DNA of 61,383 nucleotides from Chloroflexota bacterium (GCA_018649665.1 JABIHL010000089.1:1-61383); one strand, 5' to 3'. Shown: positions 24,943-34,244, counted from the stretch's first letter. Numbers and translations are program-made. The notes: generated from the letters alone by a model not told the origin.

Positions 24943-26214
24943 GTGATAACACGGAGAGGCATCGGATTTGTCCTCGCAGCGGTCGCAGCATTTTTCATTG
25001 CGAGCGCGACTCGTGTTGGCTGGGTACACATGGCAGACGCCGTTCTTTGGGGCGTCGTCATTCTTTCCGCCGTTACTCCGTGGCTTTCCGTCTACGGGCT
25101 TAGCGTTTCTAGGGAAAAGAGCATCAGCTCTCGCGGTAATCTCGGTGGTCCAGTCGAGGGCGATTCCGTTGATATTGATCTGAAAATTCAGAACAAGTGG
25201 TGGATTCCACGCTTTCTACTTAGCGTGCAGTATTCGATAGAGTCACAACGTGGAAAAGCCGACGAATCGTTAGTACTTGTTGGGGTTGGACCACATTCTC
25301 TTACCGAAGGTTCAACCGCCCCCAAGGTTTCGACTCGAGGAATACACGAGCTATCAGAAGTAACCATCGAATCGATGGGATTGTTTGGACTGTTCAAACG
25401 CCGTCGTAAGTTCACAAGCACCGATTCCGTTCTTGTATTCCCTTCTTGGACTCATATTTCCCAGGTAGGACTACTGGAATCGTCACGCGGTGTTGCAGAA
25501 GGCGCTTCTAAGTCACGGTCGGGTATCGAAGTCGCTGGAACACGTCGCTACGTAGCTGGAGACGCTTACCGAAACATTCACTGGCGCAACTCAGCTCGAA
25601 CGGGTCGGCTAGCCGTGAAAGAGTTCGATTCTTGGTCAGAGCGTTCCGTTGCCATTCTGGTTGACGCCGACGATATACCCGCAAAGTCTGACGCCGGATC
25701 CGAAAAAGATCGACCTTCAGATTACGCAGTTCGTATGGCGGCTTCGGCTGCTGCTCCGCTGGTTGAAGCAGGCGGAACGGTTCGAATTGTCACCGCTGAA
25801 GGTGGTCAAATGCGCACTACGTGGTCCGATGTAATGGTCGATCTCGCGCAGATCAAGGATCAACCAACTGGCACATCTTCTCGATGGGCTGACGAGATCA
25901 GCGTCGGTGAACGGGTTTTGGCTTTCGTTCACTCATCTAACTCGCAATTACTTACTTCACTGACCGCGATGGCTCGTTCAGGATCGGAGATCGCAGCGGT
26001 TGTATTTGAAGGATTCATGCCCGGCGACGATGCTGGATTCGCAGTGAACTCGCTTACGGCTGTCGGAATCAACGCTATTTCTTGCCGATCGGGTGAAATG
26101 TCGAAGGCAATCCAAATTATGGAATTTGGAGTTGGTGCTGGTGGCGTGACTACGGCTGCTCCTGTTCCGAGCGTCGAACCTGCTACCACCGAGTCAGAGG
26201 AGATGGCAGCATGA
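24943..26214 (+). CDS. DUF58 domain protein
   Basis: 423 residues. Two membrane helices occur near the N-terminus (about 7-25 and 30-48), followed by a long beta-rich cytosolic or external part. The DUF58 motif RRYVAGDAYRNIHWRNSARTGRLAVKEF sits near the centre, followed by a von Willebrand-like section (SERSVAILVDADD) with the metal-site Asp residues of VWA folds. The C-terminus is low complexity (AAPVPSVEPATTESEE). DUF58 proteins are thought to be substrates or partners of MoxR. Its stop overlaps the start of the transglutaminase gene by four bases (ATGA), so the two are coupled. Confidence 0.9.
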   Translation: MITRRGIGFVLAAVAAFFIASATRVGWVHMADAVLWGVVILSAVTPWLSVYGLSVSREKSISSRGNLGGPVEGDSVDIDLKIQNKWWIPRFLLSVQYSIESQRGKADESLVLVGVGPHSLTEGSTAPKVSTRGIHELSEVTIESMGLFGLFKRRRKFTSTDSVLVFPSWTHISQVGLLESSRGVAEGASKSRSGIEVAGTRRYVAGDAYRNIHWRNSARTGRLAVKEFDSWSERSVAILVDADDIPAKSDAGSEKDRPSDYAVRMAASAAAPLVEAGGTVRIVTAEGGQMRTTWSDVMVDLAQIKDQPTGTSSRWADEISVGERVLAFVHSSNSQLLTSLTAMARSGSEIAAVVFEGFMPGDDAGFAVNSLTAVGINAISCRSGEMSKAIQIMEFGVGAGGVTTAAPVPSVEPATTESEEMAA

Positions 26215-28466
26215 CGATTGCCCAACCTTCATCTCGTTCGCAGGATTCAGTCGCCCTTCAGCGCTACGAATCGACGTTCGGTAAGGCTTATCGAAAGATC
26301 TTTAACGATCATCCCGAAATGTCAGTACGGGTACGAGTACTGGTTGCCGCCGCAACCGTATGGGCTGCCCTAACACTGTGGGTAATAGGAGTTTCTTCGA
26401 CTATTCCGCTGCTTGCGATTCCTGTAACTCTCATTGGTCACTGGGTTGCAGTGAAGGCGATTCGCAAGCGTATGCCGTGGATTTCGATGATGATCGCTGG
26501 AACTATCATCACTGCCGGTGTGACGATGCGATTCGAACTGGTGGAAGCACTTCAGGGAAATCGAATCCCGGTCGCAAACTTCTTGCTGATCGCGGGAGCC
26601 GCTTCGGTGTTTGATGCCCGAACTAGGGCAGGGCTGTACACACAGCTTGTCTTTAGCGGACTCGTAATGTTCTTCGCCGCCGAGAAGGCTTTCGGGAATG
26701 AATTTGTTGGTCTGCTCAGCGGATACATGGCGATCGTCGTCATTCTTTTGGCGACAGCACAGTACGTCGACCTGACAAATGGTGCGTCTGTGAAAGGCAT
26801 CAGCAATCGATTCGGGTCAACGGTTTACTGGTCAGCGGCAGGAATTGCGGTTGTGCTAGCAACGTTTATTTCATTCATGATCTTGCCTTGGGATACGTCG
26901 CAAACCCCACAAGCTGCACGAGCAGCGTTCCTGCCAGTCAACGGACAGGATTCGCCGCTGCCGAACATCGATCCAGAGACTGCTCAGTCGATGCTCGATG
27001 ATCAGGACGGGCAACGGATGGGTCAACCTGAGATCAATCCTGATCTATTCGGACAGTCTGGCAACGGCGATGCAGTACAGAGCGATATATTTGGCGAAGT
27101 CGGCGATGCAACAGGCAATATTCACGGTATGCCGCTGATTGGTGAAATCGGTGGTGGTGATCGCATCGCATATGTTCGTAGTTCAGTAGCAAGTTACTGG
27201 CGAGGTAGAACGTACGATACGTTCGATCCTGAGGCCAATGACGATCTCGGTATGTGGTACTCAACTTTGGATGATGATCGGAAGTTCCAATCATTGTTCG
27301 GTCAGTCGAGCGATGCCGCAGCGCACGATCGTTATCTCCAAACATTTTTCCTACAGGACGACCTCGGCACGAATCTTTTGACGGGTTACGAACCGTTGGC
27401 GATTGCAGTGCCTCGTGACAATCGAGGGCGCATGTCACTGACACCAGGTTCGACTTATCAGGTTGTTTCTAAGCAGCCTGAGACCGACCCAGACATCCTG
27501 CGTCGAGACCGAGGTGAATGGATCAGCCGTGAATACGGCGTGATTCCGCAGGGTTCAGGCGAACTTCAGTCGTTGACGGCTGCATTGACCAAAGGTGCGG
27601 AAAATGATTTCGACAAGGCTTCGGCGATAACTTCTTACTTGCAGAATTTGGAGTACGACGAACGGGCAGAGTCGGCACTCCAACCTTCGACCGATCTAAA
27701 CCGATTCATAATTGGTGCGCTGCCAGGGACTGCGATCGACTTTGCATCGGCACTGACGCTCATGGCACGTTCGGCTGGTTTGCAGTCGAGAGTTGCAACA
27801 GGTTATTTGCCGGGTGAGTACAACTCGTACTCGGGTGCGAGCAAGATCACGCCACAAGATGCACACGCATGGGCGGAAATTTACTTCAGAGGCGCCGGGT
27901 GGATTCCATTCGATGCATCGACTCGATCCGACTTGCCAACCCCTGCGGAACTCGTTGAAGCTCCGCCATCTGGTCTTAGCTCACTGTTAGATCGTCGTCT
28001 TGGCGACAGCCTTGCTGCAGCCGCTGGTCAAACTCCGGGTGCTGTAATGAAAGGCATCGAGTTTGCTGTGAAGAACGGTGTCAACTGGGGGCTACTCGCC
28101 TTAGTTTTTGTTGGGTTCACAGCTATGGCGGTCGGGTACTTGTTGTTCTACCGCAAAGGCGGATCGAGCAAGCTGGCCAGGTTCGACTACCGTGAGATCG
28201 ATGGCAACGACCGAAAGGCTGTCATATCGGCATTCGGAACTGCTGAAAAGCATTTGGCAGAGAACGGGTTTAGGCAACGGTTAGATAACGAGTCGTATCG
28301 TGAATACGCTTTCGCTGCACAGCTATTCGCCGGCGATGACGCCGAGGGTCTGAATTGGCTGGCAGATGCTGCTTCGAAGGCTGCATTTTCGTCCGCATCG
28401 ATTGACAGTTCGCAGGCTCATGCTGCGACTGTTCATGCCGATGATCTTCGAACAAAAATTAGCTAG
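26211..28466 (+). CDS. TgpA-like membrane protein, transglutaminase fold without catalytic Cys
   Basis: 751 residues. Several membrane helices in the first 230 residues (VLVAAATVWAALTLWVIGV, LLAIPVTLIGHWVAVKAI, and others, with FVGLLSGYMAIVVILLATA) are followed by a large external region. The transglutaminase core spans about 480-575, with one more helix at about 622-644 (WGLLALVFVGFTAMAVGYLLFY) and a cytosolic tail. In place of the nucleophile Cys in the usual C-E-H-F-A segment the sequence reads GTAIDFASAL with Ala508 (codon GCG at 27732). His552 (HAW) and Asp568 (FDAST) are kept. The fold is therefore intact but should not form a thioester, so a binding or scaffold role is likely. Third gene of the moxR operon. 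Confidence 0.9.
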   Translation: MTIAQPSSRSQDSVALQRYESTFGKAYRKIFNDHPEMSVRVRVLVAAATVWAALTLWVIGVSSTIPLLAIPVTLIGHWVAVKAIRKRMPWISMMIAGTIITAGVTMRFELVEALQGNRIPVANFLLIAGAASVFDARTRAGLYTQLVFSGLVMFFAAEKAFGNEFVGLLSGYMAIVVILLATAQYVDLTNGASVKGISNRFGSTVYWSAAGIAVVLATFISFMILPWDTSQTPQAARAAFLPVNGQDSPLPNIDPETAQSMLDDQDGQRMGQPEINPDLFGQSGNGDAVQSDIFGEVGDATGNIHGMPLIGEIGGGDRIAYVRSSVASYWRGRTYDTFDPEANDDLGMWYSTLDDDRKFQSLFGQSSDAAAHDRYLQTFFLQDDLGTNLLTGYEPLAIAVPRDNRGRMSLTPGSTYQVVSKQPETDPDILRRDRGEWISREYGVIPQGSGELQSLTAALTKGAENDFDKASAITSYLQNLEYDERAESALQPSTDLNRFIIGALPGTAIDFASALTLMARSAGLQSRVATGYLPGEYNSYSGASKITPQDAHAWAEIYFRGAGWIPFDASTRSDLPTPAELVEAPPSGLSSLLDRRLGDSLAAAAGQTPGAVMKGIEFAVKNGVNWGLLALVFVGFTAMAVGYLLFYRKGGSSKLARFDYREIDGNDRKAVISAFGTAEKHLAENGFRQRLDNESYREYAFAAQLFAGDDAEGLNWLADAASKAAFSSASIDSSQAHAATVHADDLRTKIS

Positions 28467-28472
28467 TTATAA

Positions 28473-29459
28473 CTAAATACCCGTGCGGGCTTTCCCAAGT
28501 ACGTCGGGGTTAATTAGGTTTTCAGGTTTCTCGCCTTTGAGTACACGAACAACTTCTTGTGCCGTTCTTTGTTCGAGCTCAAGAGTCGAAGCCTGAGAGA
28601 AAAATGCCGTGTGCGGCGTGATGATTACGTTCTCTTGCTGAAGCAATGCGCTGGCAGGATCTGGCGGGGTCGGCTCGACAACATCGAGTCCAGCACCAGC
28701 GGCGTGACCGGAGGCAAGCGACTCAGCGAGCGCATCTTCGTCGATGAGACCACCTCGTGCGCAGTTGACGATTATTGACCCAGGTTTCATTTTTGCCAGT
28801 TCGGGAGCAGAGATCATGTTCTGGGTTGATGGAATCAATGGAACATGAAGAGAAACGAAGTCGGACTTTGCCAGCAATTCGTCGAGCGAAACGACTGATG
28901 CTCCATCGATTTCAGAACCAATTTCGATCAACGGATCGTAGGCGAGAATGTTCATCCCGAATCCGACAGCCTTGGCAGCGAGTGAGCGACCGATACGACC
29001 GTAACCAACAATGCCTAACGTTGCGCCACGAGTTCGGTGCATTGGCTGATTTAGAACAACATCATTCCAGCCACCGCCGACTACAGAATTGGTGTGCGGT
29101 ACGAGTCGTCGGTTGAGTGCGAGGATCATCCCGAGAGCGTGGTCGGTTACTTCGTCCATGCAGTAGTCGGGAACGTTGGTGACTACTATCCCAAGTTCGG
29201 TCGCTTTGGCGATATCAACGTTATCGACGCCGATGCCATAGCGAGCGGCAATCTTGCATTTTGTTGCCGATTCAAGCACTTTGGCAGTTACTTGAGCAAA
29301 GCAAAACATGATCGCATCGACGTCTTTGGCGAGTTCTGCCAAGGTCGCTTCCGATGTGTCGGGAGCGATCACAAGCTCGATGCCTGCTGCTTCCAGAACT
29401 TCACGTTCAGGATCGGTCGAAGGCCATACGTAGTCGGTAATAAGTACTTTTGTAGTCAT
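28473..29459 (-). CDS. D-isomer-specific 2-hydroxyacid dehydrogenase
   Basis: 328 residues, NAD(P)-dependent enzyme of the phosphoglycerate dehydrogenase/C-terminal-binding protein branch. The Rossmann motif is LGIVGYGRIGRSLAAKAVGFGM. Catalytic residues are Arg in VNCARGGLIDEDAL, Glu in GLDVVEPTPPDP and His in VIITPHTAFFS, all present. No ACT or extra C-terminal domain, so it is the short form and not the serine-pathway enzyme in full length. It is the last gene of the minus-strand corrinoid run, 96 bases after the activase gene. It may be co-transcribed but could be independent. Substrate unknown. Confidence 0.9.
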   Translation of the reverse strand: MTTKVLITDYVWPSTDPEREVLEAAGIELVIAPDTSEATLAELAKDVDAIMFCFAQVTAKVLESATKCKIAARYGIGVDNVDIAKATELGIVVTNVPDYCMDEVTDHALGMILALNRRLVPHTNSVVGGGWNDVVLNQPMHRTRGATLGIVGYGRIGRSLAAKAVGFGMNILAYDPLIEIGSEIDGASVVSLDELLAKSDFVSLHVPLIPSTQNMISAPELAKMKPGSIIVNCARGGLIDEDALAESLASGHAAGAGLDVVEPTPPDPASALLQQENVIITPHTAFFSQASTLELEQRTAQEVVRVLKGEKPENLINPDVLGKARTGI

Positions 29460-29555
29460 GGCGCAGAATGATACAGACCGTTTCGTTCCTGAATCGACCC
29501 AAAAGCAATGAATCGACCGAATGTCACCAACACTTGGGCATTAGAACAGCGTGCG

Positions 29556-31187
29556 CTAGATCGATTCCATGGGCTTGAACATGCAGCCCTCGACGAAGAA
29601 TTCGAAGAAGTCAGGAGCGGTCTCAAGTTCGACGTGTTCGACGGTTGAAGTCAGTTTTTCGATTTCTTCCCTTTTGAGGGTCGACAACAGCATGATTACA
29701 GCGCCTTCAAGCGAAGCATTGCCAACCTTTTCCACTTTGTCGAGCGGCATGTTCGCAATAAATCCGATATCGATAGCGTTCGCTTCATCGACGTAGTTGG
29801 CGAATCCGCCTGCAAGGTAAAGCTTCTCGAATTTTTCGATTGGAAGTCCGTACTCTCGCAAAACAATCGCCTGTCCGCAGTAGTTCGCAGCCTTCGCTTG
29901 GGCAAGAGCCGAAATGTCGGCTCGGGAGAGCGTTAGATTGTTCGTTGCGGAGAATTCGTATTCACCTGATCCGTCAGTGAATCTACCCAATTCGTCCATC
30001 ATGTTCGTTCGGCGTAGTTCGGCAATCAGATCGATTAGCCCTGAACCGCAAATCCCAATGGGATCGATTTCGCCTATTGCGCTCGAATCAGCAACCCCTC
30101 GGTCATCGATGACGACTTTCTCGACAGCGCCGTCATAACCGGGCATGCCGTAAGTAACTTCACCGCCCTCGAAGGCGGGTCCGGCAGGGCAGGAGGCGGC
30201 GAGAAGCCGATCACGATTGCCAATGACTACTTCTGTGTTGGTTCCGACATCAACAAGGATTATCGGTTCGATTTGATCTTCAATGCCTAGTGCCAACAGA
30301 TCGGCAGCGGTGTCGGCTCCGAGATGGGACGCGATCAGCGGACCGCCGTAAACAGTAGCTTTCGGGTGGATTCGGAGTTCGAGTTCTGCTGCAGTCGTTG
30401 TCAACGCGGTCGTGGTGCGCTTTGATTCTCGGAATTCGTCTTCAATCAACGACTTGTAGGGTCGAGTGCCGATGCTTTGTACATTGAGACCGAAAAACAG
30501 ATCACGCATGGTCGTATTACCAACCGCGACGATTTCGAAAATCTGACGCCTGCGAATCTTTAGTGCACGCACCATCTCGCCAATCTCAAAGTTGATCGAC
30601 GAAACCATGACGGCGAGTAACTCTCCCGAATCTTCGCCGCCGTCGTATGAAATCCGGTTCATAACGTCGCTGCCACCGAATCGCTGTGGATTCTCGAACG
30701 ATGCCGTGTATTCGATTTCGCCTGATTCGAGGTTTACGAGATTGAGAACGACAGTGGTTGTCCCGAGGTCGGCAGCGATGCCGTAGATGGCGCCACGGTA
30801 TGAATCGACTACGACTGGGCCATCTGTGTCGTTAAACACAACTTCGTCGTCTACTCGAACGTATGCCGGCTGTAGTTTGGTCTTCCGCTTCGTTCCGGCC
30901 GTGAGAATTCTGGGTTGCCTTCGAAGAACTGAAAAATCGATATCGACTTCGGTGTCGACCACACATGCCTGACACGCTAGTCGGTAATTTCCCCGGAGAA
31001 ACTTTTCCTCTTCGGTCGGAGGTGAGAGAGCGTCGGCCCCCTTGCGCACCTCGACGATGCACTCGTGACACTCGCCTGTGCGACCACAAGATGTGGGTAC
31101 TCGAATGGAAAGTGCATCAGCGAAGTCGAATAGCGAATCGTCTTTCTTCGCATCGAGTTCTTTTGAGTTTAGGAATACAGGACTCAA
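29556..31187 (-). CDS. RACo-type corrinoid activation protein (ASKHA/DUF4445)
   Basis: 543 residues. Such proteins use ATP and electrons to return inactive Co(II) corrinoid to Co(I). The N-terminus is a 2Fe-2S ferredoxin domain with Cys34, Cys40, Cys43 and Cys75 (a further Cys72 nearby). A linker leads to the ASKHA region with GIAADLGTTTVVLNLV, VAVGNTTMRDLFFGL, LLAASCPAGPAFEGGEVTYGMPG, GICGSGLIDLIAEL and LYLAGGFANYVDEANAIDIG. Length is a little shorter than some RACo proteins (about 630), mostly in the linker. It lies downstream of the corrinoid protein and methyltransferase genes, which is the expected company. TTG start at 31187; no strong ribosome site. Electron donor not identified in the window. 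Confidence 0.9.
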   Translation of the reverse strand: MSPVFLNSKELDAKKDDSLFDFADALSIRVPTSCGRTGECHECIVEVRKGADALSPPTEEEKFLRGNYRLACQACVVDTEVDIDFSVLRRQPRILTAGTKRKTKLQPAYVRVDDEVVFNDTDGPVVVDSYRGAIYGIAADLGTTTVVLNLVNLESGEIEYTASFENPQRFGGSDVMNRISYDGGEDSGELLAVMVSSINFEIGEMVRALKIRRRQIFEIVAVGNTTMRDLFFGLNVQSIGTRPYKSLIEDEFRESKRTTTALTTTAAELELRIHPKATVYGGPLIASHLGADTAADLLALGIEDQIEPIILVDVGTNTEVVIGNRDRLLAASCPAGPAFEGGEVTYGMPGYDGAVEKVVIDDRGVADSSAIGEIDPIGICGSGLIDLIAELRRTNMMDELGRFTDGSGEYEFSATNNLTLSRADISALAQAKAANYCGQAIVLREYGLPIEKFEKLYLAGGFANYVDEANAIDIGFIANMPLDKVEKVGNASLEGAVIMLLSTLKREEIEKLTSTVEHVELETAPDFFEFFVEGCMFKPMESI

Positions 31188-31288
31188 GAAAATTTGGTCT
31201 CAGAATCAGAAATGGTTAAGGACAAGTTCAAATCTGGACTATCCCAGACGTTTTAGTAACCGTGCTCAGCAAATAGCGTGAGATAGCG

Positions 31289-31555
31289 TTACTGATCCCA
31301 GGCTTCCCGGTAGTCGATCTGGTCGCTGCCAGCGCAGGCGGGTAGGGAAGTAGGATCATTAGTGAAGAATTGGTTTCGACAGCCGAATTTGGCGGTACAT
31401 CGACTTGCTGCGTCTTTGTACGGACATCGGGTTTGCATCACTTCATCGGCTGTCGAAGCTATGTCTTTGTAAATGTTGTAGAGCCGATCCAAGCTGGTGC
31501 GCGCTTTGTCGGAATCCACATTGGAATTGTCGTTACGGGCCTGTTCTTCAGCCAT
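31289..31555 (-). CDS. small four-cysteine protein, function unknown
   Basis: 88 residues, not recognised. A charged N-terminal half (EEQARNDNSNVDSDKARTSLDRLYNIYKDI) leads to four cysteines, Cys44, Cys53, Cys59 and Cys74 (spacing 8, 5 and 14 residues). They could hold a zinc ion or an iron-sulfur cluster. ATG at 31555 has GGGGG about six bases upstream. It lies 31 bases after the corrinoid gene and 101 bases before the activase gene, in the same direction, so it belongs to the methyl-transfer operon. Possible roles, all inference: electron donor or adaptor for the activase. No signal peptide or membrane segment. Confidence 0.65.
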   Translation of the reverse strand: MAEEQARNDNSNVDSDKARTSLDRLYNIYKDIASTADEVMQTRCPYKDAASRCTAKFGCRNQFFTNDPTSLPACAGSDQIDYREAWDQ

Positions 31556-31586
31556 GGAACACCCCCTTCACTTACCAGCGATTGGA

Positions 31587-32336
31587 CTAGCTGGACTTCA
31601 ATTCTGCAAGCAGAAGAACAAGTTCTTTTGCCTTATCGACAGCATCAACCGCATTGTCGCCGTAAGCATCAGCGCCCATCTCATCGGCGAAATCCTGCGT
31701 CACAGGTGCTCCACCTACCATGATTCGAACTTCGTCTCGAAGTCCCATATCTTCAAATGCAGCGATGGTTCGTCCCATGTTTGGCATCGTCGTTGTGAGT
31801 AGTGCTGACATTCCAACCACTTCAGCGTCGTGCTCTTCAGCTGCGTCGATGAAGTCATCTGGTGATGAATCAACCCCAATGTCATGAACGATAAACCCAG
31901 CACCACGAAGCATCATGATGCACAGATTCTTGCCGATGTCGTGAAGGTCGCCCTTCACCGTCCCCATGATGATAGTTCCGGCGGGCTTGGCGCCTGAAGC
32001 GGAGAGAATTGGTTCGATGTGAACCATTCCGGCTTTCATGGCACGAGCAGCTACCAATACTTCAGGAACAAATATTAGGTTGTCGCGGAACTTCACTCCG
32101 ACGATCGCCATGCCGTTGAGAAGCCCGTCGTCAAGCAACTGGTTGGCAGTGAAACCATCGGCGAGGGCTTCCTGAGTAAGCCGGTCAACTTCGGTGTTGT
32201 TGCCCACGATCAATTCGTAAGCCATCTCCTGCATGATCGGGGCAGTGTCGTCGATCGCTTCGGAAATATGTTTACGTTCGCCGGGGCTGGAAACGAATTC
32301 GAATTCTCGGGCTAGGCCTTCGTGCATGATCGGCAT
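31587..32336 (-). CDS. corrinoid (B12-binding) methyl carrier protein
   Basis: 249 residues, the MtbC/MtmC/MttC type. An N-terminal four-helix cap (ELIVGNNTEVDRLTQEALADG...LLDDGLLNGMAIVG) is followed by a B12-binding Rossmann domain. The signature GTVKGDLHDIGKN gives Asp130-x-His132-x-x-Gly135, with His as the lower cobalt ligand, then IGVDSSPDDFI, VVGMSALLTTTM and VRIMVGGAPVTQDFADEMGADAYG. Full-length and intact, except that the N-terminus is about 30 residues longer than in short members. It accepts a methyl group on cobalt and passes it to an acceptor. Neighbours on both sides supply methyltransferases and the activase. Confidence 0.93.
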   Translation of the reverse strand: MPIMHEGLAREFEFVSSPGERKHISEAIDDTAPIMQEMAYELIVGNNTEVDRLTQEALADGFTANQLLDDGLLNGMAIVGVKFRDNLIFVPEVLVAARAMKAGMVHIEPILSASGAKPAGTIIMGTVKGDLHDIGKNLCIMMLRGAGFIVHDIGVDSSPDDFIDAAEEHDAEVVGMSALLTTTMPNMGRTIAAFEDMGLRDEVRIMVGGAPVTQDFADEMGADAYGDNAVDAVDKAKELVLLLAELKSS

Positions 32337-32483
32337 TAATTATCTCGAAATTACTGACTACAGGGTCTTGAGGAGTCCGGATTGCTCTCAGAGTTTCTGA
32401 GACGAGAAACCGGCTCCAATCACTAATTGTCTCATCGGAACGATGGAAAATGAATTAAATATCTTTAAGCGGCAGATTCAACG

Positions 32484-33527
32484 TTAATTGAGACCACGTT
32501 CGGCAACCCAATCTTCGATTGCTGCTGGTATCTCCAAGAGATTTTCCAACTTGGTCTTGAGGGGGATCGCACATTCAGGGGCGATGAGCTGAACACCGGC
32601 GTCGAGAGCAGCACTCACTTCAGCTCGAACTTCTTCGGGACCTCTGGCGTACAGCGTTGTTGGGTTGTTGATGTTTCCCACAAGTCGAATTTTGCCGTTG
32701 ACTGCTGCCATCGCTTCAACTGGGTCGTTCTTGGAGTCAAAATGGAATGCCGCCATGCCGGTTTCGGCGATGTAAGGCATTCGATCGACTGTTGCCCCAC
32801 AAATGTGAAGTATCAGAGGAACAGAAAGTTCTTCTTCGATCTCCTGGTGCATCTCCATTAAGAAACGCTTGTAGTACTCACCACTGACGAGATCGCCGGT
32901 TGCGTGGTCTGGGATGGTCAGTACGTCGGCACCAGCATCGATTTGAGCTTGGCCGTACAAGATTGTGATCTCTTTGAGAGCTTCCAGTGACTTCATAGTC
33001 TCGGCTGGATCATCGACAGTCCCAAGCAAGAACGGTTCAACTCCGAATACGTGGTATGCGAGAGTCCATGGCCCCATCGTCTTACCGACGACAGCTACAT
33101 CATCACCAAACTCCTTCTTCAGGATGCTGATCGAGTCAGTAATCGCCTTCGCATCAGGATGTTCAAGAAAACCGGCAGGAATTTTTACGTCAGATGAACC
33201 CTTCCAGATCGGATTGGACATCCGAACGGTAGGCCAGTTGTCCTTCTGTTCCCACTGCATGTCGCAACCGAGAGCAGATGATTCTTGAATGATCGAGAAA
33301 TAAGGGGCGATCGTGTCGAAGCCCAGTTCGGTATATGCGGTTGCAGCCAAGCGAGCGTTCATCTCGCCATCGCGATTGGCATCGGGGAACGGCGCGTCTA
33401 CAAGGTCCATCAGTTCGACTGTGGCGACATTGGTCGGGGTACAGACGGGTGGGCGATCTACTGGTTCTCCAGCGAGAGCGGCCATTACACGCTCTCGGGA
33501 GGTCATTTTTTCAACTACGGGTGACAT
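32484..33527 (-). CDS. UroD-family methyltransferase (MtaA/MtbA-like)
   Basis: 347 residues, TIM barrel of the uroporphyrinogen decarboxylase superfamily. A zinc site like that of MtaA/MtbA is seen: His241-x-Cys243 (LILHICGATVDRM) and Cys319 (APECAIPLKTKLENL). That Cys-containing site is absent from true UroD, which makes porphyrin work unlikely. Family members move methyl groups between corrinoid proteins and thiols, or act as the first methyltransferase on methylated substrates. It lies 147 bases upstream of the corrinoid protein gene. Whether it is donor-side or acceptor-side cannot be settled: the nearby homocysteine methyltransferase could fill the acceptor role, which would leave this one as donor-side. 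Confidence 0.88.
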   Translation of the reverse strand: MSPVVEKMTSRERVMAALAGEPVDRPPVCTPTNVATVELMDLVDAPFPDANRDGEMNARLAATAYTELGFDTIAPYFSIIQESSALGCDMQWEQKDNWPTVRMSNPIWKGSSDVKIPAGFLEHPDAKAITDSISILKKEFGDDVAVVGKTMGPWTLAYHVFGVEPFLLGTVDDPAETMKSLEALKEITILYGQAQIDAGADVLTIPDHATGDLVSGEYYKRFLMEMHQEIEEELSVPLILHICGATVDRMPYIAETGMAAFHFDSKNDPVEAMAAVNGKIRLVGNINNPTTLYARGPEEVRAEVSAALDAGVQLIAPECAIPLKTKLENLLEIPAAIEDWVAERGLN

Positions 33528-33545
33528 GTGATCTTGTCCTGAAGA

Positions 33546-34238
33546 CTAACTCTGGGCGAATCCGAGTGTTTGCGTGTTCATCTGGCCAGCCATTTCGTCT
33601 TGCTCAAGTTGAGCTTCGACTGCGCTGACGTTCCGGGCTAGCGGCAGGATTAGCCGAGCGAAGTTGTCGTATTTCTTGCCGTCGGGGAATGAAAATTGGT
33701 GTTTGTCGACACGTGTGCAACCTGAATAGCGAATGAATCCACCAACAGCGGCCATAACGCGTCTCTCTGGGCGTTCTGCTTGGCCTTCAGTAGAAACGGT
33801 GTAAACGTACTGATCGCCAACTTGTTCGCCTTCGATTACGAAAGTTAGCTTGGTTTTGGTGTCGGGAGCAGTGATCCGACCGGACGGCAGTTCAATTGCC
33901 GGATCTTTCTCGACAGCTGCCGTGAACATGAACCGGAGTGCTCGGTCGAGTTGTAAGTCAGATATCAACCGAAGCTGATTGGATGTTCGCTCTACCGCAT
34001 CCACATCTCCGAGGAGAACACATCGGTCACGTATTTGCTCGATACGAGCGTCAATGCCATCGAAGGTGCTGTAGCTAAAGATGGTCATCAGTCCGTCTTT
34101 AATGAACAGACCAATAGTGACGTCGTGGAAGTGCGGATCGATTGAAACTAGTTCAATACATTGACCCAGACTTTTGACTTGCTCAACAATTCTCGATTTT
34201 TGTGCCGATGGGGGCATCGGTGACCTCTTCTTAGGCAA
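33546..34238 (-). CDS. unknown protein in corrinoid operon
   Basis: 230 residues, no family recognised. It has a basic N-terminus, a central alpha/beta region (VEQVKSLGQCIELVSIDPHFHDVTIGLFI; MTIFSYSTFDGIDARIEQIRDR), then LQLDRALRFMFTAAVEKDP and a beta-rich part (TKLTFVIEGEQVGDQYVYTVST), with KYDNFARLILPLARNV near the end. It has no signal peptide, no cysteine cluster and no membrane segment. It lies six bases from the homocysteine methyltransferase stop and 18 bases from the UroD-type gene, so it is firmly in the operon. The histidines in DPHFHD could bind metal, but this is speculative. It may be a substrate-specific component of the pathway. Confidence 0.7.
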   Translation of the reverse strand: MPKKRSPMPPSAQKSRIVEQVKSLGQCIELVSIDPHFHDVTIGLFIKDGLMTIFSYSTFDGIDARIEQIRDRCVLLGDVDAVERTSNQLRLISDLQLDRALRFMFTAAVEKDPAIELPSGRITAPDTKTKLTFVIEGEQVGDQYVYTVSTEGQAERPERRVMAAVGGFIRYSGCTRVDKHQFSFPDGKKYDNFARLILPLARNVSAVEAQLEQDEMAGQMNTQTLGFAQS

Positions 34239-34244
34239 TTTCGA

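Noticed and set aside
32484-33527. True uroporphyrinogen decarboxylase of heme synthesis
   Set aside because: The His-x-Cys and later Cys zinc site and the corrinoid neighbours point to a methyltransferase; there are no heme genes near.
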